This document shows, one piece after another, positions 19,771 through 30,709 of a stretch of 64,000 nucleotides of DNA (positions are counted from its first letter, which is position 1; each line of letters starts with the position of its first letter). Location of the stretch: positions 1 to 64,000 of the forward strand of contig NZ_FPJO01000007.1 of NCBI RefSeq assembly GCF_900119365.1, written 5' to 3'. A program made the position numbers and the translations under genes. The notes below the pieces were generated by a model. The model did not search any database. It worked only from the letters and a program-made list of their open reading frames with translations, and was not told where the DNA came from. This DNA is from Streptomyces atratus. Its GTDB lineage: Bacteria > Actinomycetota > Actinomycetes > Streptomycetales > Streptomycetaceae.

Positions 19771-19980
19771 TCAGTGCCTGGCGGCGTACGAGACGAAACC
19801 CGCCCACGCTTCCTCGCCGAAGGCAAGCTGTGGCCCCGGCAAGTTCTTCGAATCGCGGACGCGCACCGCACAGGACGCAGTCGCCACCTCGACGCAAGAG
19901 TCCCCTTCACTGCTGCTGCTGTAGCTACTCTTGAACCACTCCAGCTCGGAAGCGTCCCCGGCAGAGGTCTTGCGGATCAT
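19771..19980 (-). CDS. DUF397 domain protein
   Basis: A 69-residue protein with the DUF397 core: WFKSSYSS, DSCVEVA, VRVRDSKN and a C-terminal AWAGFVSYA. These small actinobacterial proteins are usually encoded next to an XRE-type DUF5753 regulator and are thought to act with it, in some cases as toxin/antitoxin-like or signalling partners. The ATG overlaps the stop of the regulator gene (ATGA). It looks intact, although its regulator partner has lost its DNA-binding domain. Confidence 0.85.
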   Translation of the reverse strand: MIRKTSAGDASELEWFKSSYSSSSEGDSCVEVATASCAVRVRDSKNLPGPQLAFGEEAWAGFVSYAARH

Positions 19981-20549
19981 GTCTCTCCCAGCAGTTGCTC
20001 GATGAAGGCCAGCGACTCCCGTGGCGCGAGAGCCTGGGCCCGGATCATCCCAGAGCGCAGCTCAAGGATCCTGAGCTGCTTCGGATCGGAGACCGGCCGT
20101 CCGGCGAAGGCGCCGTCCGACCGCCCCACCGCGGTGCCGTCCTCGAACTTCAATACTTCGACTCCGCCGCCCATTCCTGCGTGATCCTCGCGATTGGCCG
20201 GCATCACCTGAATCTCGACGTTCCTCAACTGCCCGACGTCCAAAAGTCGTTCGAGCTGTCGACGCAGCACCATTGTGCCGCCGATGGGACGGCGCAGCGT
20301 CACCTCTTCCTGCACGAAGCTGAGCGCAGGGGCGGGTGACCTCTCGAAGACCGCTTGCCTGGCCATACGCGCAGCCAACACCCGCTCCACTTCATCCTGC
20401 GAGTACGAGGGCCGCCTCATCTCGAACAGTGCCCGCGCATACTCTGATGTCTGCAACAGGCCGTGGATGTTGTGGTTGCCGTACAGCCCCATCTCAACTG
20501 CACACGTCACCCCGGACAGCCGGGACAGCACTGGACAAGCGCGGGACAA
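19977..20549 (-). pseudogene. XRE/DUF5753 regulator lacking its helix-turn-helix (5'-truncated)
   Basis: The 190-residue reading frame matches the DUF5753 effector region of Streptomyces XRE regulators from GLYGNHNIHGLLQT onward (SEYARALF, AARMARQAVFER, FVQEEVTLRRPIGG, ESLAFIEQLL). Family members are about 280 residues with an N-terminal helix-turn-helix; here the first 25 or so residues before GLLQT are unrelated and no HTH is encoded upstream. The divergent ATP-binding gene starts only 62 nt away. I read it as a deletion remnant, though the protein could still be made. Confidence 0.75.
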
Positions 20550-20611
20550 TCACCGTACGCAAGCGGCTCGTCGCTGTTCACGGTACGCACGCCCCGGCCA
20601 CGCTGAGCGGC

Positions 20612-20873
20612 GTGAACCAACACATCACCCGAACCGAACATTCCGCTCCTGCCCGCCAGTTCACCGTGCTGCTCTCCCCCACCCGCCGGGGCGCGCGGCT
20701 CGCCCGCCTCCTGGCCATGGCTCATCTGGGCGATTGGACGCCGGGGCACCGTCGTCGGCCCTGTCCCGCACAAGACCGTCTGGGCCGAACTCGACCTCGT
20801 ACCGCGACCGCTCCACCGGGTCGCGGAAACCCACGACCCGGTGAGCCACGTCCCCGCGCTCCACGACGCATAA
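20612..20873 (+). pseudogene. Remnant of an ATP-binding (HATPase/RsbW-like) protein with internal deletion and frameshift
   Basis: The GTG at 20612 opens a frame (NQHITRTEHSAPARQF, LLSPTRRGARLARLLA) that matches the N-terminus of the small ATP-binding proteins commonly paired with XRE/DUF397 genes. Near 20725 the homology jumps to another frame encoding the family's C-terminus (PVPHKTVWAELDL) and a TAA at 20871-20873. The roughly 90-residue ATP-binding core between them is missing. It is divergent from the truncated regulator, the normal orientation of the triad. Confidence 0.7.
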
Positions 20874-21012
20874 AGCTTTAAAGAACCTGGGGAAATTACC
20901 CTCCCCACCCAAACCCGACCTCGTCACTCACTCGGGTGACATGGGGCAACTGGGCTGGATTTCATGCGGGTTCGCTGGCATATGCTCGCCGCGACAACTC
21001 CAGACATGCGAC

Positions 21013-21049
21013 GGCCCCCGACCGAGATTCACCGTCTCAACCGGGGGCC
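21013..21049 (+). promoter_or_regulatory. Leader hairpin upstream of the HTH/Rpn-like chimera
   Basis: GGCCCCCG (21013-21020) pairs with CGGGGGCC (21042-21049), with GAGA/TCTC pairing inside. It precedes the AGGAG and ATG of the next gene by about 20 nt. This could be a leader structure or the end of an earlier transcript. Confidence 0.4.
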
Positions 21050-21077
21050 TGACCACCGAGGAAGTAGGAGCTTCCCG

Positions 21078-22013
21078 ATGGGTACCCCGCAGGTTACCGC
21101 GCCCCCGTGCGCCCCGTCCTCCGTACCCGGAGACGCCACACCGTCATCCGGCGTCATCCACGTCAACTTCCGGCATGCCGCAGGCTTCACCGTCATCGGC
21201 AACCACCTCGCCCAGCACCGCGGACTCTCCCTCGCCGCGATCGGCCTCGCCGCCCACATCCAGTCGCTCCCCGCCGGAGCCAGGATCGGCATCAAGCACC
21301 TCGCCGAACGCTTCCCCGAGAGCGAGCCCTTCGTCCTCGCCATCGAGGCCCAGGGCAAGAAGGACCCGCGCAAGACCGCCAGCTGGCCGTACTGCGTCAC
21401 CTATCTCCACAACAGGTACGGACTTCCCGTCCTGTTACTGGTCGTCTGCCAGGACCGCGCAACCGCCGAATGGGCCGCACGCCCCATCTCCATCGGCGTC
21501 CGTCAATGGCAGACCCTCGCCCTGAACCCACTCGTCGCGGGACCGCACAACATGCCGGTCATCACCGACGTGGCCGAAGCCCGCAAAGACCTCGCGCTCG
21601 CCACCCTGGCCGCCATCACACACGCCGACAATCCGGACGTCGGTGCCATACTGAAAACCCTGTCCGCCGCACTGCGGGACACACCGGAAACCATCGCCGA
21701 CCCCATCGTCGAACTCACCGCACAGGGCCTGGGCAACCGCCCGGCCGCACAGCACTGGAGGAACCTGGTGGCCGTGGACACGTCTTTCTACAAGTCCTTC
21801 ATGTCGGAAGAAATCCGGGACGAAGGCCGAGCACAAGGCCGAGCCCAAGGCCGAACCGAGGACATCCTGCTCGTACTGGAACAGCGCGGCATCACCGTTC
21901 CCGACAAGGTTCGCGAGCGGATCACCGATTGCGGCGACCCCGAGACTCTGCGCCAGTGGCTCATGCGAGCCGTCACCGCCGCCTCCGCCGAGGAGATCTT
22001 CGCCGAGAAGTAG
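21078..22013 (+). pseudogene. Chimera: HTH-protein N-terminus fused to C-terminal part of an Rpn/PD-(D/E)XK-like protein; TTA codon
   Basis: A 311-residue frame from the ATG at 21078, with AGGAG 7 nt upstream. Residues about 25-80 (FTVIGNHLAQHRGLSL, IGLAAHIQSLPAGA, IGIKHLAERFPESE) match the start of streptomycete helix-turn-helix proteins. From FVLAIEAQGKKDPRK onward it matches Rpn-like putative nucleases common in Streptomyces, including the tail DEGRAQGRAQGR and RERITDCGD. The nuclease N-terminal half with the first catalytic Asp is absent. The two pieces are fused in frame, so a product could be made. A TTA codon at 21435-21437 would make translation depend on bldA tRNA. Confidence 0.65.
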
Positions 22014-22029
22014 CCTCGTCCCGGCGGCT

Positions 22030-22173
22030 GCGGCCCTCCAGTACGCCATCGGCCTGGGCCGTACCCCGCCCGACGGGACCCGGCTCGCAGAGATCGGCAC
22101 GCGGCTGCTGCTCGGCATCCCGGAGGCGGGGCTGCGCCGGGCTGACCGCGGAGAGGCGCCGGACCTGCGGTGA
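22030..22173 (+). pseudogene. Fragment of the C-terminus of an MJ1316-EEP-PAP homologue
   Basis: This short stretch encodes YAIGLGRTPPDGTRLAEIG and LLLGIPEAGLRR before a TGA, closely matching YAIGLGATPPDGHRLAEIG and ILRGIPDATLAR near the end of the intact protein at 17419-19716. No start codon or upstream part of the gene is present. It is a leftover of a second or ancestral copy and marks the right edge of the rearranged segment. Confidence 0.75.
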
Positions 22174-22214
22174 CCGCCGAGAACCCGCGCCACCGGTCCT
22201 GCGAGAATCCGTCC

Positions 22215-22673
22215 GTGATCACGAACACCACCGCGACCTGGTCCCTGTGCCCGGCCCGGCCCGAGGACATCGACGCCATAGCCGAGCTCAGGGCCATCGT
22301 GATGCGCCCCGACCTGGAGCGGCTCGGACGTTACGACGAGCACCGCGTACGCCAGAGGCTGCGCGACGTCTACGCGCCGGAGCACACCTCGCTCGTGGTC
22401 GTGGACGGCGAGTTCGCGGGGTCCGTCACCCTGCGCCCGGTCGAGGACGGCCTGTGGCTGGAGAACTTCTACGTCTCCCCCGCCCTCCAAGGACGCGGGA
22501 TCGGCACCGCGGTGCTCCGTACGCTGCTCGCGCAGGCCGACGAGGAAGGCGTGACCGTGCGGCTGGACGTGCTGCAGGGCAGCGCCGCCCGCGCGCTCTA
22601 CGAACGGCACGGGTTCACCGAGGAGCGGCAGGACCCGGTCGATGTGTTCATGGTGCGTACACCCGTGAGTTGA
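22215..22673 (+). CDS. GNAT family N-acetyltransferase
   Basis: A 152-residue acetyl-CoA-dependent acetyltransferase from the GTG at 22215 (a GTG at 22170 would add 15 residues without homology). It shows the GNAT core: SLVVVDGEFAGSVTL, LENFYVSPALQGRGIG (motif A with Q/RxxGxG/A) and ARALYERHGF (motif B). Substrate cannot be told from sequence. It sits just after the gene fragment at 22030-22173 and before the PIG-L gene; co-transcription with the latter is not evident (163-nt gap). Confidence 0.85.
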   Translation: MITNTTATWSLCPARPEDIDAIAELRAIVMRPDLERLGRYDEHRVRQRLRDVYAPEHTSLVVVDGEFAGSVTLRPVEDGLWLENFYVSPALQGRGIGTAVLRTLLAQADEEGVTVRLDVLQGSAARALYERHGFTEERQDPVDVFMVRTPVS

Positions 22674-22836
22674 ACTGTCCGGGTCACATCATCGGATATC
22701 CAGGCAACCCACCCCCGGGAATCTCCGTCTATCCCCCCGCAGCAGCGGCTCGCCACCTGCCGCGACCTGCACGGATTCGGTACGCAGCACAGGGCCGCCC
22801 AACCGCCCGCTGCGGGGGAAGTGGACGGAGCACGGT

Positions 22837-24942
22837 GTGACGGATCGACCCGCCTTGCGCGCATCCCGCCCGGGAATGCCGCGGCGCACCCTGATGGCCG
22901 CGGCCGGCGCGACCGGCCTGGCGGCCCTCACCGCCTGCACGGCGCCCTCACCGCCCCGCCGCCGCGATCCCGCCGCGGACCCGATGCCCGGAATGCCGAT
23001 CAGTACCTCGCACCCGGCCCTGATGATGCAGATCCTCGCCCACCCGGACGACGACCTGTACTTCATGAACCCGGACACCCAGCAGGCCCTCGACTCCGGG
23101 ACCCCGCTGGTCTGCGTCTATCTGACCGGCGGTGAGGCCAACGGCATAAATCGAATACCGGGCCGACCGCTGCCCGCACCCGACAAGGCCGCGTACTCCT
23201 CCTCGCGTCACCAGGGGCTCCGCCAGGCGTACTCGACACTGCTCGGCCTCGGCAGGTTCACCCCGTGGCAGAAGTCCGTCATCGAGCTGCACGGCGGCCA
23301 CCGCGCCGAGCTCAACACCCTCGCCCACCGCGGCCGCAAGGTCGAGCTGATCTTCATCAACACCGCCATGCACACCTCGTACGGACGGCTCGGACTGCCC
23401 AGCCTCTGGCAGGACCGGCGCCTGGTCCTGCCGACCGTCGTCGCCGACGGCTCCCCGCTGAAGAAGGCGGGTTCGTACACCTACGACGGGCTGATCGACG
23501 TCCTGGTCGGGCTGTTCGAGCAGTACCGGCCGAGCATCCTGCACACCATGGACCCGGACCCCGACATCCAGCACAGCAGCGAGGCCGTCCGCCTCCGGGA
23601 CAGCGAGCAGCAGGGCTACTCCGACCACCCCGACCACACCGCCGCCGCGCTGTTCACCTGGGCGTCGCTGATCCGGTGGGTGGCGCGGACCACCGAGAGC
23701 GGCGGCGAGGTGCCGAGCTTCGCCACCACGGCGTTCCGGGCCTACTACAACCGGCACTGGCCGAAGAACCTGCCGCCCGCCGTGCTCGCCGAGAAGGCCT
23801 CGCACCTGGTGCCGTACGGCGGCTCGGCCGACTGGCAGTGCGGCAACCCGGCAGGCTGCGGGGACTACAACGTGGGCGGCGACCGGCCGCTGACCAACCG
23901 GAAGGGCTGGGTACGGTCCACCCACTACCGCTACCCGGGCCCCCGGCCCGCCGTCGCCGCCGAGCCGGACGGCCGGCTCGTCACGTACGGGGTGCTGGGC
24001 CTGCGGGCGGTGCGCCGGCGAGAGAGCGCACCGAGCAGCGGGGTGTGGGACGCGCCGGACGACCTCGGCGGCGGCCCGCTCGCCCCGGTCCTGGGCAGCG
24101 CGACGCTGCCGGACGGGCGCCATCTGCTCTTCGGGCTGCGGTTCTCGGCGATCGGCGGGCACGGCGCGGACAACCAGCGCGAGATCGTCGCGCTGGAGCA
24201 GCGCTCCCCCGGCGGTGCCTTCCGCGCCTGGCAGGGGCTGGGGAACCCGGTGCGCGGGCACGACGGCGGGCGCCGGATCGGTGTCCCGGTCGCGGTCGCC
24301 GCGCCCGACGGGCGGGTGCATCTCTTCGTACGGAACGCGGAGAAGGGTGTCAGTACCCGGGTACGGGACACGGCCGGCCGGTGGAGCGGGTGGCTGGACA
24401 TGGGCGGCGGCGAGATCCAGGACGGGCTGAGTGCCGTGGTGGACGCCGAGGGCCGGGTCCATGTCTTCGCGGCGGGCCGTTTCGCGGTGCACCACTGGAC
24501 GCAGGACGCACCCGGCGACGCGCTGACCGCGCGCACCCAGATCACCGGGGTGCCGGTGCCCGGTGACGGGCCGGCCGCGCTGCCGGGGGCGGACGGGAGC
24601 ATCGGGCTGTTCTACCGCGCGGCGGCGAAGGCCGCCCTGACGACCGTACGGACCGGGGAGACGGCGGACGAGACCGGCATCGACGGCTACGGCCGCCGGA
24701 TCCCGGACCGGGCGGGCTTCGACGGGTACGGTCCGGTGGCGGCCGCCGGGTCGCCGGGTGCCCCGGTGCTGCTCGGTCGCACCTTCGAGGGCCTGATCCA
24801 GCTCCGTACGCCCGGACGGCTCTTCGTACGGCGGCGCGGCCCGGTGGCGCTGGACGGGCCGGCCCTGCACATCGGCAGGGACGGACGGCCGGCGGTGGTG
24901 GCACTGGGACCCGACGCCCTGCCCTGGATCTGGCGCCCCTGA
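22837..24942 (+). CDS. PIG-L family deacetylase lipoprotein with beta-propeller-like C-terminal domain
   Basis: A 701-residue exported protein. The N-terminus has a twin-arginine-like RR and a hydrophobic stretch ending in the lipobox LTAC (Cys34), so a Tat-type lipoprotein is likely. The PIG-L (LmbE-like) domain has the zinc motif AHPDDD (68-73) and, later, DHPDHTAAAL; family enzymes deacetylate N-acetylglucosamine-type substrates. From about residue 370 repeated blocks (PDGRVHLFVRNAEKG, DAEGRVHVFAAGRFAVHHW) resemble a bladed propeller or lectin-like repeat. GTG start with GGAG 7 nt upstream. The substrate is unknown; cell-surface sugars are plausible. Confidence 0.85.
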   Translation: MTDRPALRASRPGMPRRTLMAAAGATGLAALTACTAPSPPRRRDPAADPMPGMPISTSHPALMMQILAHPDDDLYFMNPDTQQALDSGTPLVCVYLTGGEANGINRIPGRPLPAPDKAAYSSSRHQGLRQAYSTLLGLGRFTPWQKSVIELHGGHRAELNTLAHRGRKVELIFINTAMHTSYGRLGLPSLWQDRRLVLPTVVADGSPLKKAGSYTYDGLIDVLVGLFEQYRPSILHTMDPDPDIQHSSEAVRLRDSEQQGYSDHPDHTAAALFTWASLIRWVARTTESGGEVPSFATTAFRAYYNRHWPKNLPPAVLAEKASHLVPYGGSADWQCGNPAGCGDYNVGGDRPLTNRKGWVRSTHYRYPGPRPAVAAEPDGRLVTYGVLGLRAVRRRESAPSSGVWDAPDDLGGGPLAPVLGSATLPDGRHLLFGLRFSAIGGHGADNQREIVALEQRSPGGAFRAWQGLGNPVRGHDGGRRIGVPVAVAAPDGRVHLFVRNAEKGVSTRVRDTAGRWSGWLDMGGGEIQDGLSAVVDAEGRVHVFAAGRFAVHHWTQDAPGDALTARTQITGVPVPGDGPAALPGADGSIGLFYRAAAKAALTTVRTGETADETGIDGYGRRIPDRAGFDGYGPVAAAGSPGAPVLLGRTFEGLIQLRTPGRLFVRRRGPVALDGPALHIGRDGRPAVVALGPDALPWIWRP

Positions 24943-24977
24943 GCGAGAACCCGCCCGGACATCCTGCCCGGACATGA

Positions 24978-25023
24978 AGAAGGGCCCCGGTCCACCGCTT
25001 GCGCGGCGGGCCGGGGCCCTTCT
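24978..25023. terminator. Bidirectional terminator hairpin between PIG-L gene and tuf
   Basis: AGAAGGGCCCCGG at 24978-24990 pairs perfectly with CCGGGGCCCTTCT at 25011-25023. The genes on either side converge here, so it can end both transcripts. Confidence 0.75.
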
Positions 25024-25064
25024 CGGTGCTCTGTGCGGAGCAACCAGGTCAGACAGTCAGGTAA

Positions 25065-26258
<1,194 letters not shown>

Positions 26259-26418
26259 TGGGTCCTCCTGTGGAGTGGTTCTGTACGCCTTGCTTCATCG
26301 GCGCCAGGTGATCTTTGCTGGGATGCCGGGCCCGGGGGCATTCGACACATTGCTTTCGCTCTGCGAGGAATGCCCCACCAGGCTCCGGTGACAAGCCTAA
26401 AGCGTGAGCTCGGGAGAG

Positions 26419-28545
<2,127 letters not shown>

Positions 28546-28583
28546 AAGGCTCAATCTTCTCTCGGTCTCGATGTGGGTAGCGA

Positions 28584-29054
28584 CTACCAGCGGTAGTGCG
28601 CGAAGGCCTTGTTGGACTCGGCCATCTTGTGGGTGTCCTCGCGCTTCTTGACGGCAGCGCCAAGACCGTTGGAGGCGTCGAGCAGCTCGTTCATGAGGCG
28701 CTCGGTCATGGTCTTCTCGCGGCGGGCGCGGGAGTAACCCACGAGCCAGCGCAGCGCGAGGGTGGAGGCGCGACCGGGCTTGACCTCGATCGGCACCTGG
28801 TAGGTGGCGCCACCGACACGGCGGGACTTGACCTCGAGCGAGGGCTTGACGTTCTCAAGCGCGCGCTTCAGCGTGATGACCGGGTCGTTGCCGGTCTTCT
28901 CGCGGAGGCCCTCCATGGCGCCGTACACGATCCGCTCGGCGGTGGAACGCTTGCCGTCCAACAGGATCTTGTTGATCAGCGAGGTGACAAGAGGAGAGTT
29001 GTAGACCGGGTCGATGATGACCGGGCGCTTCGGGGCGGGGCCCTTACGAGGCAT
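28584..29054 (-). CDS. rpsG: 30S ribosomal protein S7 (uS7)
   Basis: Head-assembly initiator that binds the 3' major domain of 16S rRNA; represses the str operon in E. coli. The 156 residues start [19 protein letters not shown] and include the signature [18 protein letters not shown]. It starts two nucleotides after the rpsL stop. Confidence 0.98.
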   Translation of the reverse strand: MPRKGPAPKRPVIIDPVYNSPLVTSLINKILLDGKRSTAERIVYGAMEGLREKTGNDPVITLKRALENVKPSLEVKSRRVGGATYQVPIEVKPGRASTLALRWLVGYSRARREKTMTERLMNELLDASNGLGAAVKKREDTHKMAESNKAFAHYRW

Positions 29055-29056
29055 TC

Positions 29057-29428
29057 TTACTTCTCCTTCTTGGCGCCGTAGCGGCTGCGGGCCTGCTTGC
29101 GGTTCTTGACACCCTGGGTGTCGAGCGAGCCGCGGATGATCTTGTAACGAACACCCGGCAGGTCCTTCACACGGCCACCACGCACGAGCACGATGGAGTG
29201 CTCCTGCAGGTTGTGTCCCTCACCCGGGATGTAGGCCGTGACCTCGATACCGGAGGTCAGACGCACACGCGCGACCTTACGGAGCGCCGAGTTCGGCTTC
29301 TTCGGGGTGGTCGTGAACACACGCGTGCAGACGCCACGGCGCTGGGGCGAACCCTCGAGCGCGGGCGTCTTGTTCTTCTCGACCTTGTCCTGCCGGCCCT
29401 TCCGGACCAGCTGCTGGATCGTAGGCAC
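29057..29428 (-). CDS. rpsL: 30S ribosomal protein S12 (uS12)
   Basis: Decoding-centre protein. The 123-residue product starts [18 protein letters not shown]. The streptomycin-related residues are wild type: Lys in [11 protein letters not shown] (position 43 region) and Lys after PGVRY (position 88 region). It is the first gene of the str operon, with a clear promoter at 29622-29650 and a leader of about 190 nt. Confidence 0.98.
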   Translation of the reverse strand: MPTIQQLVRKGRQDKVEKNKTPALEGSPQRRGVCTRVFTTTPKKPNSALRKVARVRLTSGIEVTAYIPGEGHNLQEHSIVLVRGGRVKDLPGVRYKIIRGSLDTQGVKNRKQARSRYGAKKEK

Positions 29429-29477
29429 TACTTCTCCGGTTTCTGTGTGCCGTTCGTGAAACTAACCTGGAACGTCA

Positions 29478-29502
29478 CCGACCCACGCGGTCGGGTGTGT
29501 CG
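29478..29502 (-). promoter_or_regulatory. Leader box shared with rpsJ (copy 2)
   Basis: Twenty-four of 25 bases match 15117-15141. The CCGACC/GGTCGG stem is conserved. It lies 50 nt upstream of the rpsL start inside the transcribed leader. The rest of the gap 29429-29810 holds the str promoter and a GCAGGAG/CTCCTGC-type hairpin around 29511-29545, but no gene. Confidence 0.5.
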
Positions 29503-29621
29503 AATACTGCAAGCTCCTGCCGCAAGGCAGAAGGAGCGCAGATTGCGGTGGCCACTGACGGACTCGCCGTGCGGTTGAGGACACGCACACGAGCCCAGGC
29601 ACACCCCAGGCACAAGGTCTG

Positions 29622-29650
29622 AGCGTACCTACCTCATCGACTCCGGTCAA
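29622..29650 (-). promoter_or_regulatory. Candidate promoter of the str operon
   Basis: Minus-strand TTGACC (29645-29650) and TACGCT (29622-29627) have an ideal 17-nt spacer. Transcription would begin near 29615, giving a leader of about 190 nt before rpsL. Confidence 0.7.
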
Positions 29651-29810
29651 AACAAATGCGGTCCACCGCGACGCGCCGGACTTCCGCAGCCCACGGCCAA
29701 CGGAATTGAGACAGCTGCCCGCGAACGCGCGGCAGGAAAACAACCTTGGCGGTCCGGTAATGCGCGTTCTCAGTACATTGAACCGCGCGGTGGACGATCG
29801 GGGGGGCGGG

Positions 29811-30557
29811 ATGGCGGCGTACATACCCGATGGCGGCGGGCTCGACGACCGGGTGCCCTTCCTCGCCCGCCTGGAGCGCGAGGACCGGGTGTCCCTGCTC
29901 GGACTGGGCCGCGAACTGGGTTTCGCCTCCCGGGCCCCTCTGCTCAGGCAGGACGAGCCGTCCGCGTACGTCCTGCTGATCGTCAACGGCTGGACGAAGG
30001 TCACCACGTCCGCGCCAAACGGTTACGAGGCGTTGCACGCGCTGCGCGGCCCCGGCGACATCGTGGGCGAATCGGCCGCGTTGACCGGCCGGCCACGTTC
30101 GGCGACGGTGACCGCGCTCTCCCCCGTGCGGGCCGTGGTCGTGGCGCACGAGAAGTTCCGCGCGTTCGTGGCAGGCTCCGCCAGGGTCTCGCTCACGCTC
30201 CTGGCGTTGACCGCCGACCGTACGCGCGCTGCGGACCGGCGCAGCCTGGAGTTCGCGGCGATGACGGTACGGGAGCGCTTCGCCGTTCTGCTGCTGGATC
30301 TGGCGCACACCCACGGCTGCCGTACGGACGAAGGCATCGAACTCGACATACCGCTCAGCAAACAGGAACTGGCCGGGGCGGTCGGCGCCTCCAGGGAAAT
30401 GGTCCAGCGGCTGCTGAAGGACCTGCGCGAGCGCGGCATCGTACTGACGGGCCGGCGGGCGATGGTGATCGTGCGGCCGGACGCCCTCCGCCGGATCGCA
30501 CGGGCACAGGATTCCGCCCGACCGCTCGTCCGTCACGAAGCCCCGTTCCCTCCGTAG
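29811..30557 (+). CDS. Crp/Fnr family transcriptional regulator
   Basis: A 248-residue protein from the ATG at 29811, which follows a G-rich run; an ATG at 29760 would add 17 residues with atypical codon use. Residues about 20-130 form a cNMP-binding fold whose phosphate-binding cassette reads GESAALTGRPRSATV: Glu87 and Arg96 match the cNMP-contacting Glu and Arg of E. coli CRP. A winged helix-turn-helix follows (SKQELAGAVGASREMVQRLLKDL, about 183-205). It lies 152 nt upstream of a cyclase-homology gene, and a Crp-type site sits in between, so it may sense a nucleotide made by that cyclase. That link is inference. Confidence 0.85.
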   Translation: MAAYIPDGGGLDDRVPFLARLEREDRVSLLGLGRELGFASRAPLLRQDEPSAYVLLIVNGWTKVTTSAPNGYEALHALRGPGDIVGESAALTGRPRSATVTALSPVRAVVVAHEKFRAFVAGSARVSLTLLALTADRTRAADRRSLEFAAMTVRERFAVLLLDLAHTHGCRTDEGIELDIPLSKQELAGAVGASREMVQRLLKDLRERGIVLTGRRAMVIVRPDALRRIARAQDSARPLVRHEAPFPP

Positions 30558-30602
30558 AGAGGCTCCGTCCGCTCCGCGGAGGAACGCGGTCGCAGATGAC
30601 TC

Positions 30603-30618
30603 TGTGCACACGGTCACA
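30603..30618 (+). promoter_or_regulatory. Crp-type binding site upstream of the cyclase operon
   Basis: TGTGCACACGGTCACA matches the E. coli CRP consensus TGTGA-N6-TCACA with one mismatch and also fits GTG-N6-GNCAC, which I recall as the Streptomyces Crp motif. It is embedded in a wider dyad ATGACTC (30596-30602) / GAGTCAT (30627-30633). It lies 92 nt before the cyclase start. Confidence 0.6.
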
Positions 30619-30709
30619 CTCGAAGTGAGTCATCCGCCCTCACCACCACAGTCCCATCAGCCTCACGCTCGTGCCTTCGGCCCACGGAGACCCGAGCGAG
30701 AGGCACCCC

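Noticed and set aside
20661..20927. Minus-strand frame of 88 codons
   Set aside because: It is opposite the ATP-binding remnant; the recognisable family segments are on the plus strand, so this is probably a shadow, although I cannot fully exclude a small protein.
22948..24975. Minus-strand frame of 675 codons opposite the PIG-L gene
   Set aside because: No motif, and it runs through the terminator at 24978; the plus strand has a signal peptide and zinc motifs.
29634..30617. Minus-strand frame of 327 codons
   Set aside because: It is the shadow of the Crp/Fnr gene and overlaps the str promoter.
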